Source: Turicibacter sp. (GTDB lineage Bacteria; Bacillota_I; Bacilli_A; MOL361; Turicibacteraceae). From it: a stretch of 54,872 nt of DNA. The stretch's first letter is position 1, and each line of letters starts with the position of its first letter. The notes beneath the pieces are model-generated. The model made no database searches, was not told the DNA's origin, and saw only the letters and a program-made list of their open reading frames with translations. Positions 9,546-17,497 of the stretch are shown one piece after another. The stretch spans positions 1-54,872 of the forward strand of contig WRAJ01000010.1 of NCBI GenBank assembly GCA_009780245.1, given 5' to 3'. The translations under genes and the position numbers were made by a program.

Positions 9546-10874
9546 TTAATTATCAGCTAAAGCTCTCGATGCTTCAAACTCAGCCATCGCATGTTCTGCT
9601 GCTTCTTGTGGCGACAAAAGTCCTTCCCATACTGCCGTGTACATATCCGGTCCTGATGCCCAGAAGTGGCTTAGTTCAGGAATGATTGGCATTGGATGAG
9701 AATGATTAGCTTGCGCTTCAATCCCTAATAATAATGGGTCCTCCGTCACACCGTCAATCATTGATACATCCATTAATGCTGGTAAGGCACCTACATGATC
9801 ATACATAATTTGTAATCCTTCATCAGACATCATGAATGCTAAAACCGCACGCGCTAGCTCTGGATAATTAGTATGAGAACTAATGGCAGCAATGTGGCTA
9901 CCACCGAATGTAATTGGCTGAACACCGTTGATGGTTGGAATCGTTGTAATACCCCACTCAAAATCACCGTTGTCACGAATGTCAGAAATTGACCATGGGC
10001 CCGTGATGATGTAAGGAACCTCACCTGCTACAAACGCACCATGAACCGTATCCCAAGTTAAGTCTTCCGCAGCAACTGGTAAAATATCTCTTAGACTTGC
10101 TAAGAATTCAAGACCAGCAATTGCCTCAGGCGTATCAAAGTTAACTAAGTCTGGATCGTTGTGATCAGGACCAAATAATTGGAAGCCGTGTGCGGTTAAA
10201 ATGAAGTGGCTATGGAACGCGTCTCCAGCATGCCAGCGAATCAAGAAATCACCATTTGCAACATCATTGAAATCAGCTGCTTGCTCAATTAGCTCTTCCC
10301 AAGAACTGACAAGCGCTAGATCATTTTCTGCTAGTAAATCCGCATTATAAAATAAAGCCAGTGACTCTCTTCTTAGTGGAACACCTAAATAATTGCCACC
10401 AGAAACAATGGTTCCAATCGAATCTTCTGGAATTCTTCCGTGCATCGTATTTGCAAAATCAGGTCCTAAAGGAAGCAAGAGATTTTGAGCAGACGCACGT
10501 GCAATATGATCATGTGGGAACAAAATAATATCTCCAGCACCTTCAGTTCCAGCTGGTCCATCAAGAGCTAAGCGATCAACTGTGTATGATCCGCCAACGA
10601 CTTCCAGCAAAAACGTTGAATCAGGGAATTGCTCATTTAATGCGTCAATTAACGCTTCCCCATATCCCTCTTGATCGATCCATAAGACAATCGTCTCGCC
10701 ACCAAACTCATTCTCAACGACATCTTCCTCTTCATCGCCATTCTCTTCTGCGTCACCATTTTCTTCTACATCCGGCTCTGCCCCGGGGTCATCGTCGTTG
10801 CCACACGCAACTAAAATGCCTAATGCTAAGAAAAACACCAATCCAAATACTAAACATTTTTTCATACTTTTCAT
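9546..10874 (-). CDS. malE: Maltodextrin-binding lipoprotein of the ABC transporter
   Basis: 442 aa. Lipoprotein signal: KKCLVFGLVFFLALGILVAC with cleavage before the Cys at about residue 24. An acidic linker follows (DDDPGAEPDVEENGDAEENG...), then an extracellular solute-binding domain of the MalE family with IVLWIDQEGYGEALIDALNE, WELIEQAADFND and YIITGPWSISDIR. It captures maltodextrins outside the membrane for MalFG. GGAGG lies eight bases before the start. First gene of the operon, behind a consensus promoter and a LacI-type operator. The run of Asp/Glu after the lipid anchor is longer than usual. Confidence 0.92.
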   Translation of the reverse strand: MKSMKKCLVFGLVFFLALGILVACGNDDDPGAEPDVEENGDAEENGDEEEDVVENEFGGETIVLWIDQEGYGEALIDALNEQFPDSTFLLEVVGGSYTVDRLALDGPAGTEGAGDIILFPHDHIARASAQNLLLPLGPDFANTMHGRIPEDSIGTIVSGGNYLGVPLRRESLALFYNADLLAENDLALVSSWEELIEQAADFNDVANGDFLIRWHAGDAFHSHFILTAHGFQLFGPDHNDPDLVNFDTPEAIAGLEFLASLRDILPVAAEDLTWDTVHGAFVAGEVPYIITGPWSISDIRDNGDFEWGITTIPTINGVQPITFGGSHIAAISSHTNYPELARAVLAFMMSDEGLQIMYDHVGALPALMDVSMIDGVTEDPLLLGIEAQANHSHPMPIIPELSHFWASGPDMYTAVWEGLLSPQEAAEHAMAEFEASRALADN

Positions 10875-10904
10875 AACCTTTACCTCCAGTTTTTATTTTA
10901 AAAG

Positions 10905-10917
10905 TGAAACGTTTACA
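10905..10917. promoter_or_regulatory. LacI-family operator in front of malE
   Basis: TGAAACGTTTACA has the CG-centred palindrome of LacI/CcpA-family sites. It lies 16-28 bp downstream of the malE -10 box, placed to block the transcription start region. The divergent LacI-family gene at 11137 is the likely ligand-sensing repressor; CcpA could use the same site. Confidence 0.7.
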
Positions 10918-10932
10918 TTTTACTATATTAGT

Positions 10933-10961
10933 AGTATACCTTTTACAGGGGCATTTTGCAA
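10933..10961 (-). promoter_or_regulatory. malE operon promoter
   Basis: Minus strand TTGCAA (10961-10956), 17-bp spacer, TATACT (10938-10933). Close to consensus and followed by the operator. Confidence 0.78.
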
Positions 10962-11136
10962 GGGTTTCTCTGCAATGTGTGATCGGTTACAGATGCAAAG
11001 AGCGAAATAAATTGCCGGTTCCTAACGTTTTATTGCGTTGGCATTTTGCCAGCATCTTCAGTTGCCTTTTTCCTTGTTTTTTGTCATTTGAACTGATATA
11101 ATGATAGTAGCGCTTAATGAAAGGGGTTGCTTAATT

Positions 11137-12105
11137 ATGGCAAACATTAAAGACGTTGCAAAAAAAGCAAATGTTTCTGTAGCAACCGTTTCACGTGTTA
11201 TTAACAACAAAGGTTATGTGAATCACCATACAAGAAGCCTAGTCGAAGCTGCGATCAAGGAATTGAATTATGTGCCTAATGAAGTGGCACGTTCGCTTTT
11301 TCGTAAATCTTCAAAAACCATTGGTATTGTGCTCTATGACTTGAAAAACGAATTTTTTAATGAGATGATTTCGCAAATGGAAGCATTGATTTTTAAACAT
11401 GGCTATCAAACTACGATTTGCACGATTGGCGATGATACAGAACGTGAAAAGACTTACTTGCGCATGTTTAAGACGAACAAAATCGCAGGGTTGATCATTT
11501 GCGCCGATATTTCGCCATCTGGCATTAACGAACTTCCTGATATCCCACTCGTTTCTCTTGAGCGGTTGGTTAAAGATTCAAATCCATCTATTGACTGTGA
11601 TAATGTGATGGGTGGTGAACTCGCTGCGAAAAAGTTAGCAGCTTCTCACTGCAAACATATTTTGCAATTTACGGGTCCTTTGAACTTGGCTTGTTCTGAA
11701 GAGAGATCAGTTGGATTCTTAAATGTTTTAGCAGACTTCCCAGATGTTTTCGTCCATAGTTTAGAATTGGACTTTAATACCTTTACCGAAGCAGAAATTT
11801 CTGATTTTATCGTTAAATATCCCGAGGTTGACGGTGTGTTTGCTGCCAGTGATCGCATCGCTGCCGTTGCTCTTAAGTGCTTAAAAAAAGCGGGTAAACG
11901 GATTCCGGAAGATGTTAAGGTGATTGGCTTTGACAATATCAGTATCGCACAGATGACCGATCCGACGCTCACCACAATTTCCCAACCCATTCACGCCATG
12001 AGCGAACTTGCTACCAATACCTTGTTTAAACTAATTAACAAAGAAGAAATTGATCAGTTACATCAGATCATTCCCGTTGAATTGATTGAACGGGAATCTA
12101 CTTAA
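11137..12105 (+). CDS. malR: LacI-family transcriptional regulator of the maltodextrin locus (MalR-like)
   Basis: 322 aa. The N-terminal helix-turn-helix MANIKDVAKKANVSVATVSR and hinge VPNEVARSLFRKSSKTIG are followed by a periplasmic-binding-protein-like sensor domain (VIGFDNISIAQMTDPTLTTI near the C-terminus). The start at 11137 is preferred over an upstream in-frame ATG at 11101 because the HTH begins at once and an AAAGGGG site precedes it. Divergent from malE, with a LacI-type operator in the shared intergenic region. It probably represses the mal operon until maltodextrin binds. The symbol follows context; the ligand is inferred. Confidence 0.88.
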   Translation: MANIKDVAKKANVSVATVSRVINNKGYVNHHTRSLVEAAIKELNYVPNEVARSLFRKSSKTIGIVLYDLKNEFFNEMISQMEALIFKHGYQTTICTIGDDTEREKTYLRMFKTNKIAGLIICADISPSGINELPDIPLVSLERLVKDSNPSIDCDNVMGGELAAKKLAASHCKHILQFTGPLNLACSEERSVGFLNVLADFPDVFVHSLELDFNTFTEAEISDFIVKYPEVDGVFAASDRIAAVALKCLKKAGKRIPEDVKVIGFDNISIAQMTDPTLTTISQPIHAMSELATNTLFKLINKEEIDQLHQIIPVELIEREST

Positions 12106-12109
12106 CCTT

Positions 12110-12141
12110 AACCACTTCGTATCCCTAGCGAGGTGGTTTTT
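12110..12141 (+). terminator. Terminator of the LacI-family regulator gene
   Basis: Stem AACCACTTCG / CGAGGTGGTT with a 9-nt loop and a T tract, five bases after the stop codon. Confidence 0.85.
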
Positions 12142-12144
12142 CAT

Positions 12145-12182
12145 CTAAAAAATGCGCCCCACCGAAGTAGTGAGCGCATTTT
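12145..12182 (-). terminator. Terminator of the ABC exporter gene
   Basis: On the minus strand AAAATGCGC ... GCGCATTTT with extra inner pairs, followed by TTTTTT, lies just after the stop at 12195. The two convergent genes thus have back-to-back terminators. Confidence 0.85.
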
Positions 12183-12194
12183 AAAATTTATTCA

Positions 12195-14558
12195 TTATTC
12201 TGCTCTTAATGCCGCAACCGGATCTTTTTTCGCAGCAAGTCGTGCCGGAATGAACCCACCGAGTAGCGTCAACACTAAACTCAACGTTAATAACCCTAAC
12301 GCTTGTAGTGGATCAAGCACAGACACGTTTTGCAATTCAGTGATCGTATAAATCACAGTGTTAATCGGGATCGTCAACAAATAAGAAACGGTGATTGCCA
12401 GCGCACCCGAACACATCCCAATGATAAACGTTTCGGCATTAAAGACGCGGGTAATGTCTTTCTTACGTGCGCCCAAGGCTCTTAAAATACCAATTTCTTT
12501 CGTTCGCTCCATGACCGAGATATACGTAATGATCGCAATCATAATCAACGACACCACTAACGAAATCGCCGCAAACCCGATCAACACATTCGTGACGGCA
12601 CTTAATAAACCGCCCGTCATGCCGACAATAAACTCCGCTTGGTTCATGTAAACAATGCGATACTCATCGTCTGCAATGAGATGATCGTTGTAATAATTAA
12701 TGTGCGCAATTAGCTCGTCTTGTGCCTCAAAGCTACGTGGGAAAATCAGCATCGCAAACGGCTCGGCGTTACCACCTAAAAACGTTAGCATCCCCGCACG
12801 TTCTTCTTCGGTGATCGGCTCTAGCGTCATCACGTTAACGTCCGAATCGCGTTGCGCCACCACAATATCAGACGTCATTTCACGATCAATCACACTTTGC
12901 GTGAGCGCATCGCTATACACAACCCCAGGGCTCATCAACGGAATCGCCACGTCTTCGTTAATTCTAAACACACCTGAAATCGTCAACGTGATCGCTTCAT
13001 CCGATGCGTAGACCGCATCCAAGTCCATGTTGGGCATGAAATTACCGAACTCTGTTTCTAAATAGAACACATTATTTGGGATCAACCGTATTTCCGTGCC
13101 AACGACCTCCTCAAAGGTAATGGTTTCCAGGTCAGACGTGTCAAACCCCAAAGAAGTCAGTACGGAGAGGTTGATGCGGTTAAACTCGTCCACGATGATC
13201 ACCACATCCGTCGCGTCTTCTGGATAGCTGCCGGCTAGTAACGTGTAATTGCGAGCTAAATGGGATTCGTTATCTTCGCCAAGCGTTTCAGGAAACGACG
13301 GTAAGCCTGCGCCGCCTGCATCCATACCACCCATGTCCATCATCGCCCCCATCATGCCAACGGCACCTGATTCTAAGTTTACCGGTACAACGTTGCCGTC
13401 TACTTCGCGTAATAGATTCATGCCAATGAAACGCAAGTAACCGATACTACTGACAATTTCAGGGTCAACGCTTTGCATGTGTGTCAAAAATTCGTCTGTA
13501 AAAATGTTGGTGTGGAAAATGTTACTTAAGTCTGGTTCAAATAAGTAGATGTGTTGCGCCTCCGTGAAACGCTGTGCGTCGAGTGCTTCTGCGCGATCTT
13601 GCATATCACCAATCGTTTCTTCGCTCATATCAAACGCATCTCGTATGATCATAATCGGAAATTCTGCTAGTGAGTCTTCTTGGAAATTATCAATGTGCGC
13701 TTGTAAACCGTTTGATAAACTCATGATTAAGGCAATGCCGATGATGCCGATTGATGAGGCAAAGGCGGTTAAAGCGGTGCGCCATTTTTTTGTGGCGATG
13801 TTTTTTCCTGAAAGCTTTAATGCGGTAAAGAAGCTCATGCTGGTTCGCTTAAAGCTATAACTGCCTTGCGTGATGTTACCTGTATAAGGGTTTGAATCGC
13901 TAATGACTTCTCCGTCTTTAAATTCAACGATGCGATCCGCGTACTTTTTCGCTAGCTCTGGGTTATGCGTGACCATAATAACAAGCTTATCTTCGGCGAT
14001 TTCTTTGATCAAATCCATGATTTGGCCGCTGGTCGTTGTATCAAGGGCACCCGTTGGCTCATCCGCTAAAATAATATCCGGGTCATTAGCCAAAGCGCGC
14101 GCAATCGCCACACGCTGCATCTGACCACCTGAAAGTTGCGTTGGTTTTTTATTGATGTGATCTTTTAAACCGACTTTTTCTAATGTGCTTAAGGCTTTCG
14201 CTCGTTTATCAGCAGCCGAAACGCCCGAGAGGGTCATTCCCATTTCCACGTTATTTAAAATGCTTAAATGCGGAATCAGGTTATAGCTCTGGAAAACAAA
14301 GCCGACGCTGTTATTTCGATAAGCGTCCCAGTCACGATCGTTAAAATCTTTTGTTGACCTTCCGTTAATGATTAAGTCGCCGCTGTCGTACTGATCTAGC
14401 CCGCCGATGATGTTTAATGACGTTGTCTTCCCTGAACCAGAGTGACCCAAAATCGCCACAAACTCTTGGTCGCGAAAACTCAAGTCAATGCCGTTAAGCG
14501 CGACTTGCGTAAAATCTCCGGTTGTATAGCTTTTTTTAATGCTTTTTAAATGTAACAC
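12195..14558 (-). CDS. MacB-type ABC transporter, ATPase fused to FtsX-like permease
   Basis: About 787 aa. ATPase domain, residues 1-220: Walker A GHSGSGKTT, signature LSGGQMQRVAIARAL, Walker B DIILADEPTGALD, and MVTHN. Then a membrane segment near residue 265, a large extracytoplasmic domain, and three C-terminal segments with an FtsX-like loop (ERTKEIGILRALGARKKDI). This is the layout of Gram-positive MacB-like exporters of peptides or antimicrobials. A GTG start at 14558 was chosen because AGGAG lies eight bases upstream; the longer ATG frame starts inside a hairpin. The extracytoplasmic part has a Met/Gly-rich stretch (GMMGAMMDMGGMDAGGAG). Substrate unknown. Confidence 0.87.
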   Translation of the reverse strand: MLHLKSIKKSYTTGDFTQVALNGIDLSFRDQEFVAILGHSGSGKTTSLNIIGGLDQYDSGDLIINGRSTKDFNDRDWDAYRNNSVGFVFQSYNLIPHLSILNNVEMGMTLSGVSAADKRAKALSTLEKVGLKDHINKKPTQLSGGQMQRVAIARALANDPDIILADEPTGALDTTTSGQIMDLIKEIAEDKLVIMVTHNPELAKKYADRIVEFKDGEVISDSNPYTGNITQGSYSFKRTSMSFFTALKLSGKNIATKKWRTALTAFASSIGIIGIALIMSLSNGLQAHIDNFQEDSLAEFPIMIIRDAFDMSEETIGDMQDRAEALDAQRFTEAQHIYLFEPDLSNIFHTNIFTDEFLTHMQSVDPEIVSSIGYLRFIGMNLLREVDGNVVPVNLESGAVGMMGAMMDMGGMDAGGAGLPSFPETLGEDNESHLARNYTLLAGSYPEDATDVVIIVDEFNRINLSVLTSLGFDTSDLETITFEEVVGTEIRLIPNNVFYLETEFGNFMPNMDLDAVYASDEAITLTISGVFRINEDVAIPLMSPGVVYSDALTQSVIDREMTSDIVVAQRDSDVNVMTLEPITEEERAGMLTFLGGNAEPFAMLIFPRSFEAQDELIAHINYYNDHLIADDEYRIVYMNQAEFIVGMTGGLLSAVTNVLIGFAAISLVVSLIMIAIITYISVMERTKEIGILRALGARKKDITRVFNAETFIIGMCSGALAITVSYLLTIPINTVIYTITELQNVSVLDPLQALGLLTLSLVLTLLGGFIPARLAAKKDPVAALRAE

Positions 14559-14576
14559 TACAATCACTCCTAAATA

Positions 14577-14611
14577 AAAGTGGAATGCACGCACGAGAGC
14601 CATTCCACTTT
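14577..14611 (-). terminator. Hairpin terminator between the ABC importer pair and the ABC exporter
   Basis: An 11-bp perfect stem AAAGTGGAATG / CATTCCACTTT with a 13-nt loop and a short T-rich tail on the minus strand. It sits 69 bp after the importer permease stop, but also only about six bases before the exporter's ribosome site. It either ends the importer operon or acts as an attenuator in the exporter leader. Confidence 0.7.
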
Positions 14612-14679
14612 ACGTTATGTTTAGGATACCCCAATTTTGTAAATTGATTGTAAACTTTTATTCATATTTCAAACTTTCA

Positions 14680-15417
14680 TCATTTCATCCACCGAAGCAA
14701 CACCGCATCGAGTGTATCCACCAGCAAAAAAAGGAGGAAGGCAACAAGGCTTAAAATGACGATCCCAGCATACATGTCAATGTAGTTGATCCGGTTGAAG
14801 GCATCCATAATGTAGAACCCCATACCGTGTCGGGTTCCGTGCGTTTCGGTTATAAATAAAATGGCAGTTGCTGTTCCTAAAGCAACGCGGGTCGATGAGA
14901 GAATTTGACTGAGCGCAGCCGGAAACGTGACGTCTTTGAACAGAGACCACTTATTAGCACCGAGTGTGATGAGCGTGTGATAGTTTTCCACCGGGATGCT
15001 GTTGATGCCGTCGCGCACGTTGACCGCAATTTGAAACACCACGATGAGCACAATCATGGCGATTGTGGTCGGCGTTCCTAACCCAAAAGTTAGCATGACA
15101 ACCGGCAGAAAGGCCATTTTCGGGATGGGATAAAGGAAGTACATGAGCGGGTTAAGCAGTTTTGAGAAGAGCTTTGATCGTGACATTAACAGGCCGAAGA
15201 ATAAGCCGAGGGCAACCGAGATCGCGAGTCCGAAAAAGAGGCGCCATAAGCTGTAACCGATGTGCTCAAGCATGCTGGTCAGGAAGTCGCTGTCCATCCT
15301 GGCATAAACGGTGAAAGGCGATGGGATCAGGCGATCGTCAACGAAATACGTCCCGTATAACCACAGTAGATGCACGAGAATGAAACCATATAGGAAATTT
15401 TTGATTTTATTGAGCAT
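14680..15417 (-). CDS. ABC transporter permease, SsuC/TauC/ThiX-like
   Basis: 245 aa with about six membrane segments. The EAA-type loop is ENYHTLITLGANKWSLFKDV near residue 150, as in the nitrate/sulfonate/taurine/thiamine-precursor permeases. It overlaps the ATPase gene by 11 bp and must work with it. No substrate-binding protein is next to it, although such importers need one; it may be encoded elsewhere. The substrate (sulfonate, pyrimidine precursor or other) cannot be decided. Confidence 0.85.
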   Translation of the reverse strand: MLNKIKNFLYGFILVHLLWLYGTYFVDDRLIPSPFTVYARMDSDFLTSMLEHIGYSLWRLFFGLAISVALGLFFGLLMSRSKLFSKLLNPLMYFLYPIPKMAFLPVVMLTFGLGTPTTIAMIVLIVVFQIAVNVRDGINSIPVENYHTLITLGANKWSLFKDVTFPAALSQILSSTRVALGTATAILFITETHGTRHGMGFYIMDAFNRINYIDMYAGIVILSLVAFLLFLLVDTLDAVLLRWMK

Positions 15418-16141
15418 CAGCGCGGACTCCTTTCATCGCTTTGCGGATTTGCGAGCACAGTTTGATGAAGCTTTCTGAGGCGCGATCGGTGCTTGGGCTC
15501 TCTAAGATTTGGATCGGCTCATCAGGTAGCATCACAACAACTTTTTTGCCTAGAAACACGGCTTCTTCGATGTCGTGCGTGATAAAGAGCGTTGCCCCTT
15601 CTTTGCCTTGCCAAATGTCGAGGAAGAACTGTTGCATTTCTTCTTTGGTGAGCGAGTCAAGCGCTGAGAAAGGCTCGTCCATCAGGAGAACATCCGGTTC
15701 TAATACGAAGGCACGGGCGATGGCGACGCGCTGCCTTTGACCGCCGCTAAGTTTCCCCGGGAATTTCTTTTTGTGCGCGGTGAGGCTGACCCGTTTTAAG
15801 GCTTCGTGAATCACGGATTTACCGTTTTTTTCGAGTGGCAACCCCTTGATTTTCAGAGCGATTGCGATGTTTTGTTCGACGGTTTTCCACGGTAGGAGCC
15901 CGTAGCTTTGTGGGATGTACCCGATGGTGTGCTGTTTTGTGGAGATGGGTTGGTTGTTAAATAAAATCTCCCCTTTGAAGCCGTCTTCCAACAAACCCGC
16001 TACCGCTTTGAGTAGGGTTGATTTTCCGCAGCCAGATGGGCCAACGATCGTGCAGATTTCACCTTTTGCTACGTTGAGATTCAGTTGGTTGAGCACGGTT
16101 TGTTCACCATAGCTCGCCGATAAATTTTTAATTTCTAACAT
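15407..16141 (-). CDS. ABC transporter ATPase, SsuB/TauB/ThiZ-like
   Basis: 244 aa. Walker A GPSGCGKSTLLKAV (residues 33-46), Q-loop YIPQSYGLLPWKTV, signature LSGGQRQRVAIARAF, Walker B VLLMDEPFSALD, and FITHDIEEAVFLG. It powers the permease encoded downstream with an 11-bp overlap. The gene has its own extended -10 promoter. Family clear, substrate not. Confidence 0.88.
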   Translation of the reverse strand: MLEIKNLSASYGEQTVLNQLNLNVAKGEICTIVGPSGCGKSTLLKAVAGLLEDGFKGEILFNNQPISTKQHTIGYIPQSYGLLPWKTVEQNIAIALKIKGLPLEKNGKSVIHEALKRVSLTAHKKKFPGKLSGGQRQRVAIARAFVLEPDVLLMDEPFSALDSLTKEEMQQFFLDIWQGKEGATLFITHDIEEAVFLGKKVVVMLPDEPIQILESPSTDRASESFIKLCSQIRKAMKGVRADAQ

Positions 16142-16175
16142 CTTCGTTCACGACCTTTGTTAAGCAATCTTGAAG

Positions 16176-16204
16176 ATTATAGCATGTTTTATGCGGAATG
16201 AAAA
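16176..16204 (-). promoter_or_regulatory. Promoter of the ABC importer pair
   Basis: Minus strand TTTTCA, 17-bp spacer, TATAAT with an extended TGC before it. The -35 box overlaps the foot of the terminator hairpin of the preceding gene. Confidence 0.6.
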
Positions 16205-16229
16205 GCAAGGCTTTCACGAACCTTGCTTT
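16202..16229 (-). terminator. Terminator after the first PD-(D/E)XK-like gene
   Basis: A 9-bp stem AAAGCAAGG / CCTTGCTTT with a 10-nt loop and a short T run, 36 bp after the stop at 16265. Confidence 0.75.
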
Positions 16230-16264
16230 AATTGGTGTTTGTGGCTATAAGGTTGAGAATGTCA

Positions 16265-17032
16265 TTACGTTTTTAAAATAATATTTTCAATGATAGACTT
16301 CAGACGGTCTTGCTTATTTGATTTCAGATCAAACTCAAAAGTATAGATCAGGTTTTTAAAAGGAATTAATCCGTGATTCAGATAAACTTCCATTTTCTCA
16401 TTCATTGCTGTTTCATATCCTTCTAAGTGTAAAGCGCCGAAATGCTCCCAAATAATAATTTCTCCCGTGTACGGATTTTTAATTGTAAAGTCAGGGTATT
16501 TAACGACATCTCCAAATCTCATGCCAGCGTCATAACGATACGGGATGCCATACTCTTCTAGCTTATTAGCGATCATAAGTTCTGATTTTGAACGGACCAT
16601 GGTGCCGCCGTTTGATCTAAAGCGCAACTCATCTGTCTTATAAGTATTTTTCACATATTGAGCTTCCACCCACTCTTGCACCGAAGAATGATAAAAGTAA
16701 GAAGGTGGCAAATCTTGATAAGCTTTCGGGAGCGACTTGATTAATTCGATTGGGGAAAGAATCGTAGCTTTTGCGGTTGCTTGCTCAAGTGCTTTGGTAG
16801 CTTGAGCAAACTGCTTTTTATTACTCAAAAGAAGTTTTTGACGCGCAAGTTCACGAATACGCGGTTCGTTTTTTGTAATGCCTGTTTCTGACCTGCTAGA
16901 ATCCGACTTGACTAACTGATAATAGAAGTTATTTCTCTTGACGAGAAGACCAAGGGGCAAGTCTTTTAACTCCTCGTCAATCTTCTTGAGCTTATTGTTA
17001 TATGCTTTTAATTTAGTTTCAATATCATTCAT
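16265..17032 (-). CDS. Uncharacterised PD-(D/E)XK-like protein, repeat-array associated (paralogue 1)
   Basis: 255 aa. Residues 1-90 are Lys-rich and helical (probable coiled coil and DNA or RNA contact). Residues 140-200 look like a PD-(D/E)XK nuclease core: RSKSELMIANKLEEYGIPY with Glu151, KYPDFTI with Asp181, and GEIIIWEHFG with Glu196; the usual ExK is ExH. Paralogous to the protein at 52296-53045: shared elements are the N-terminal helices, LP.G.L..R...YY, the R..ELAR/VQQLAR segment, RSK.E, YPDFT..NPYT, WEH.GA.HLE.Y and GLIP. GGAGG lies seven bases before the start. Upstream come a sigma-A promoter and a hairpin-repeat array. Nuclease activity is inferred from motifs; no function is known to me. 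Confidence 0.7.
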   Translation of the reverse strand: MNDIETKLKAYNNKLKKIDEELKDLPLGLLVKRNNFYYQLVKSDSSRSETGITKNEPRIRELARQKLLLSNKKQFAQATKALEQATAKATILSPIELIKSLPKAYQDLPPSYFYHSSVQEWVEAQYVKNTYKTDELRFRSNGGTMVRSKSELMIANKLEEYGIPYRYDAGMRFGDVVKYPDFTIKNPYTGEIIIWEHFGALHLEGYETAMNEKMEVYLNHGLIPFKNLIYTFEFDLKSNKQDRLKSIIENIILKT

Positions 17033-17062
17033 CTCAAAACCTCCAGCTATCTTTTTGTTACT

Positions 17063-17090
17063 ATTATAGCAGTTCTTGCAATCGAATCAA
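17063..17090 (-). promoter_or_regulatory. Promoter of the first PD-(D/E)XK-like gene
   Basis: Minus strand TTGATT (17090-17085), 16-bp spacer, TATAAT (17068-17063), lying between the repeat array and the gene. The array is therefore upstream of this transcript unless it has its own promoter. Confidence 0.7.
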
Positions 17091-17094
17091 GCAA

Positions 17095-17385
17095 AATGTC
17101 AACTTTTTTTAATTTCAGAGCAAAAAGTTGATATTATCAGTGCTCTAAAATCGAATAATGTCAACTTTTTATTGATTTATCTGAAAAAGTTGATAGTTTT
17201 TACCGCTATTGCCTTCAATAATATCAACTTTTTTGTCTTTTCGCTTTAAAAGTTGATATTACATTAATTTTGAGACCTTAAAATATCAACTATTTTGTGT
17301 TTCAACCCTAAAAGTTGACATTCTATCATTTTCACGGCTTTGGAATGTCAACTATTTTCACTTTAATCACGAAAAGTTGATAGTT
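17095..17385. repeat. Hairpin-repeat array 1: five palindromic units with four 21-bp unique spacers
   Basis: Units lie at 17095-17135, 17157-17198, 17220-17260, 17282-17322 and 17344-17385 (41-42 bp). Each has inverted arms of about 13 bp (AATRTCAACTTTTT and AAAAAGTTGAYATT, with small variants) around a variable 13-16 bp interior. Between units are exactly 21 bp each time (17136-17156, 17199-17219, 17261-17281, 17323-17343), with unrelated sequences. The period is 62-63 bp. Equivalently, arms facing the spacers form hairpins whose loops are the 21-bp spacers. The array lies just upstream of the PD-(D/E)XK-like gene. Confidence 0.93.
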
Positions 17386-17497
17386 TCGACTAATCGCTCA
17401 TTTCTCATAGCTAAGAGCAGACTTAGTATCCCTGATACAAGATAAAATCCCATAAATCTAGCTTTACGCCGAATTCACAGGATTCACATTCTCAATT

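Noticed and set aside
12133..12351. Plus-strand frames inside the ABC exporter, comEC and other large genes
   Set aside because: They are shadows of well-supported genes on the other strand or in another frame, with no ribosome site or family motif.
17095..17385. Type II or III CRISPR array
   Set aside because: Units are full palindromes with variable interiors, spacers are only 21 bp, and no cas1/cas2 or effector genes are present. Listed as a repeat array instead.
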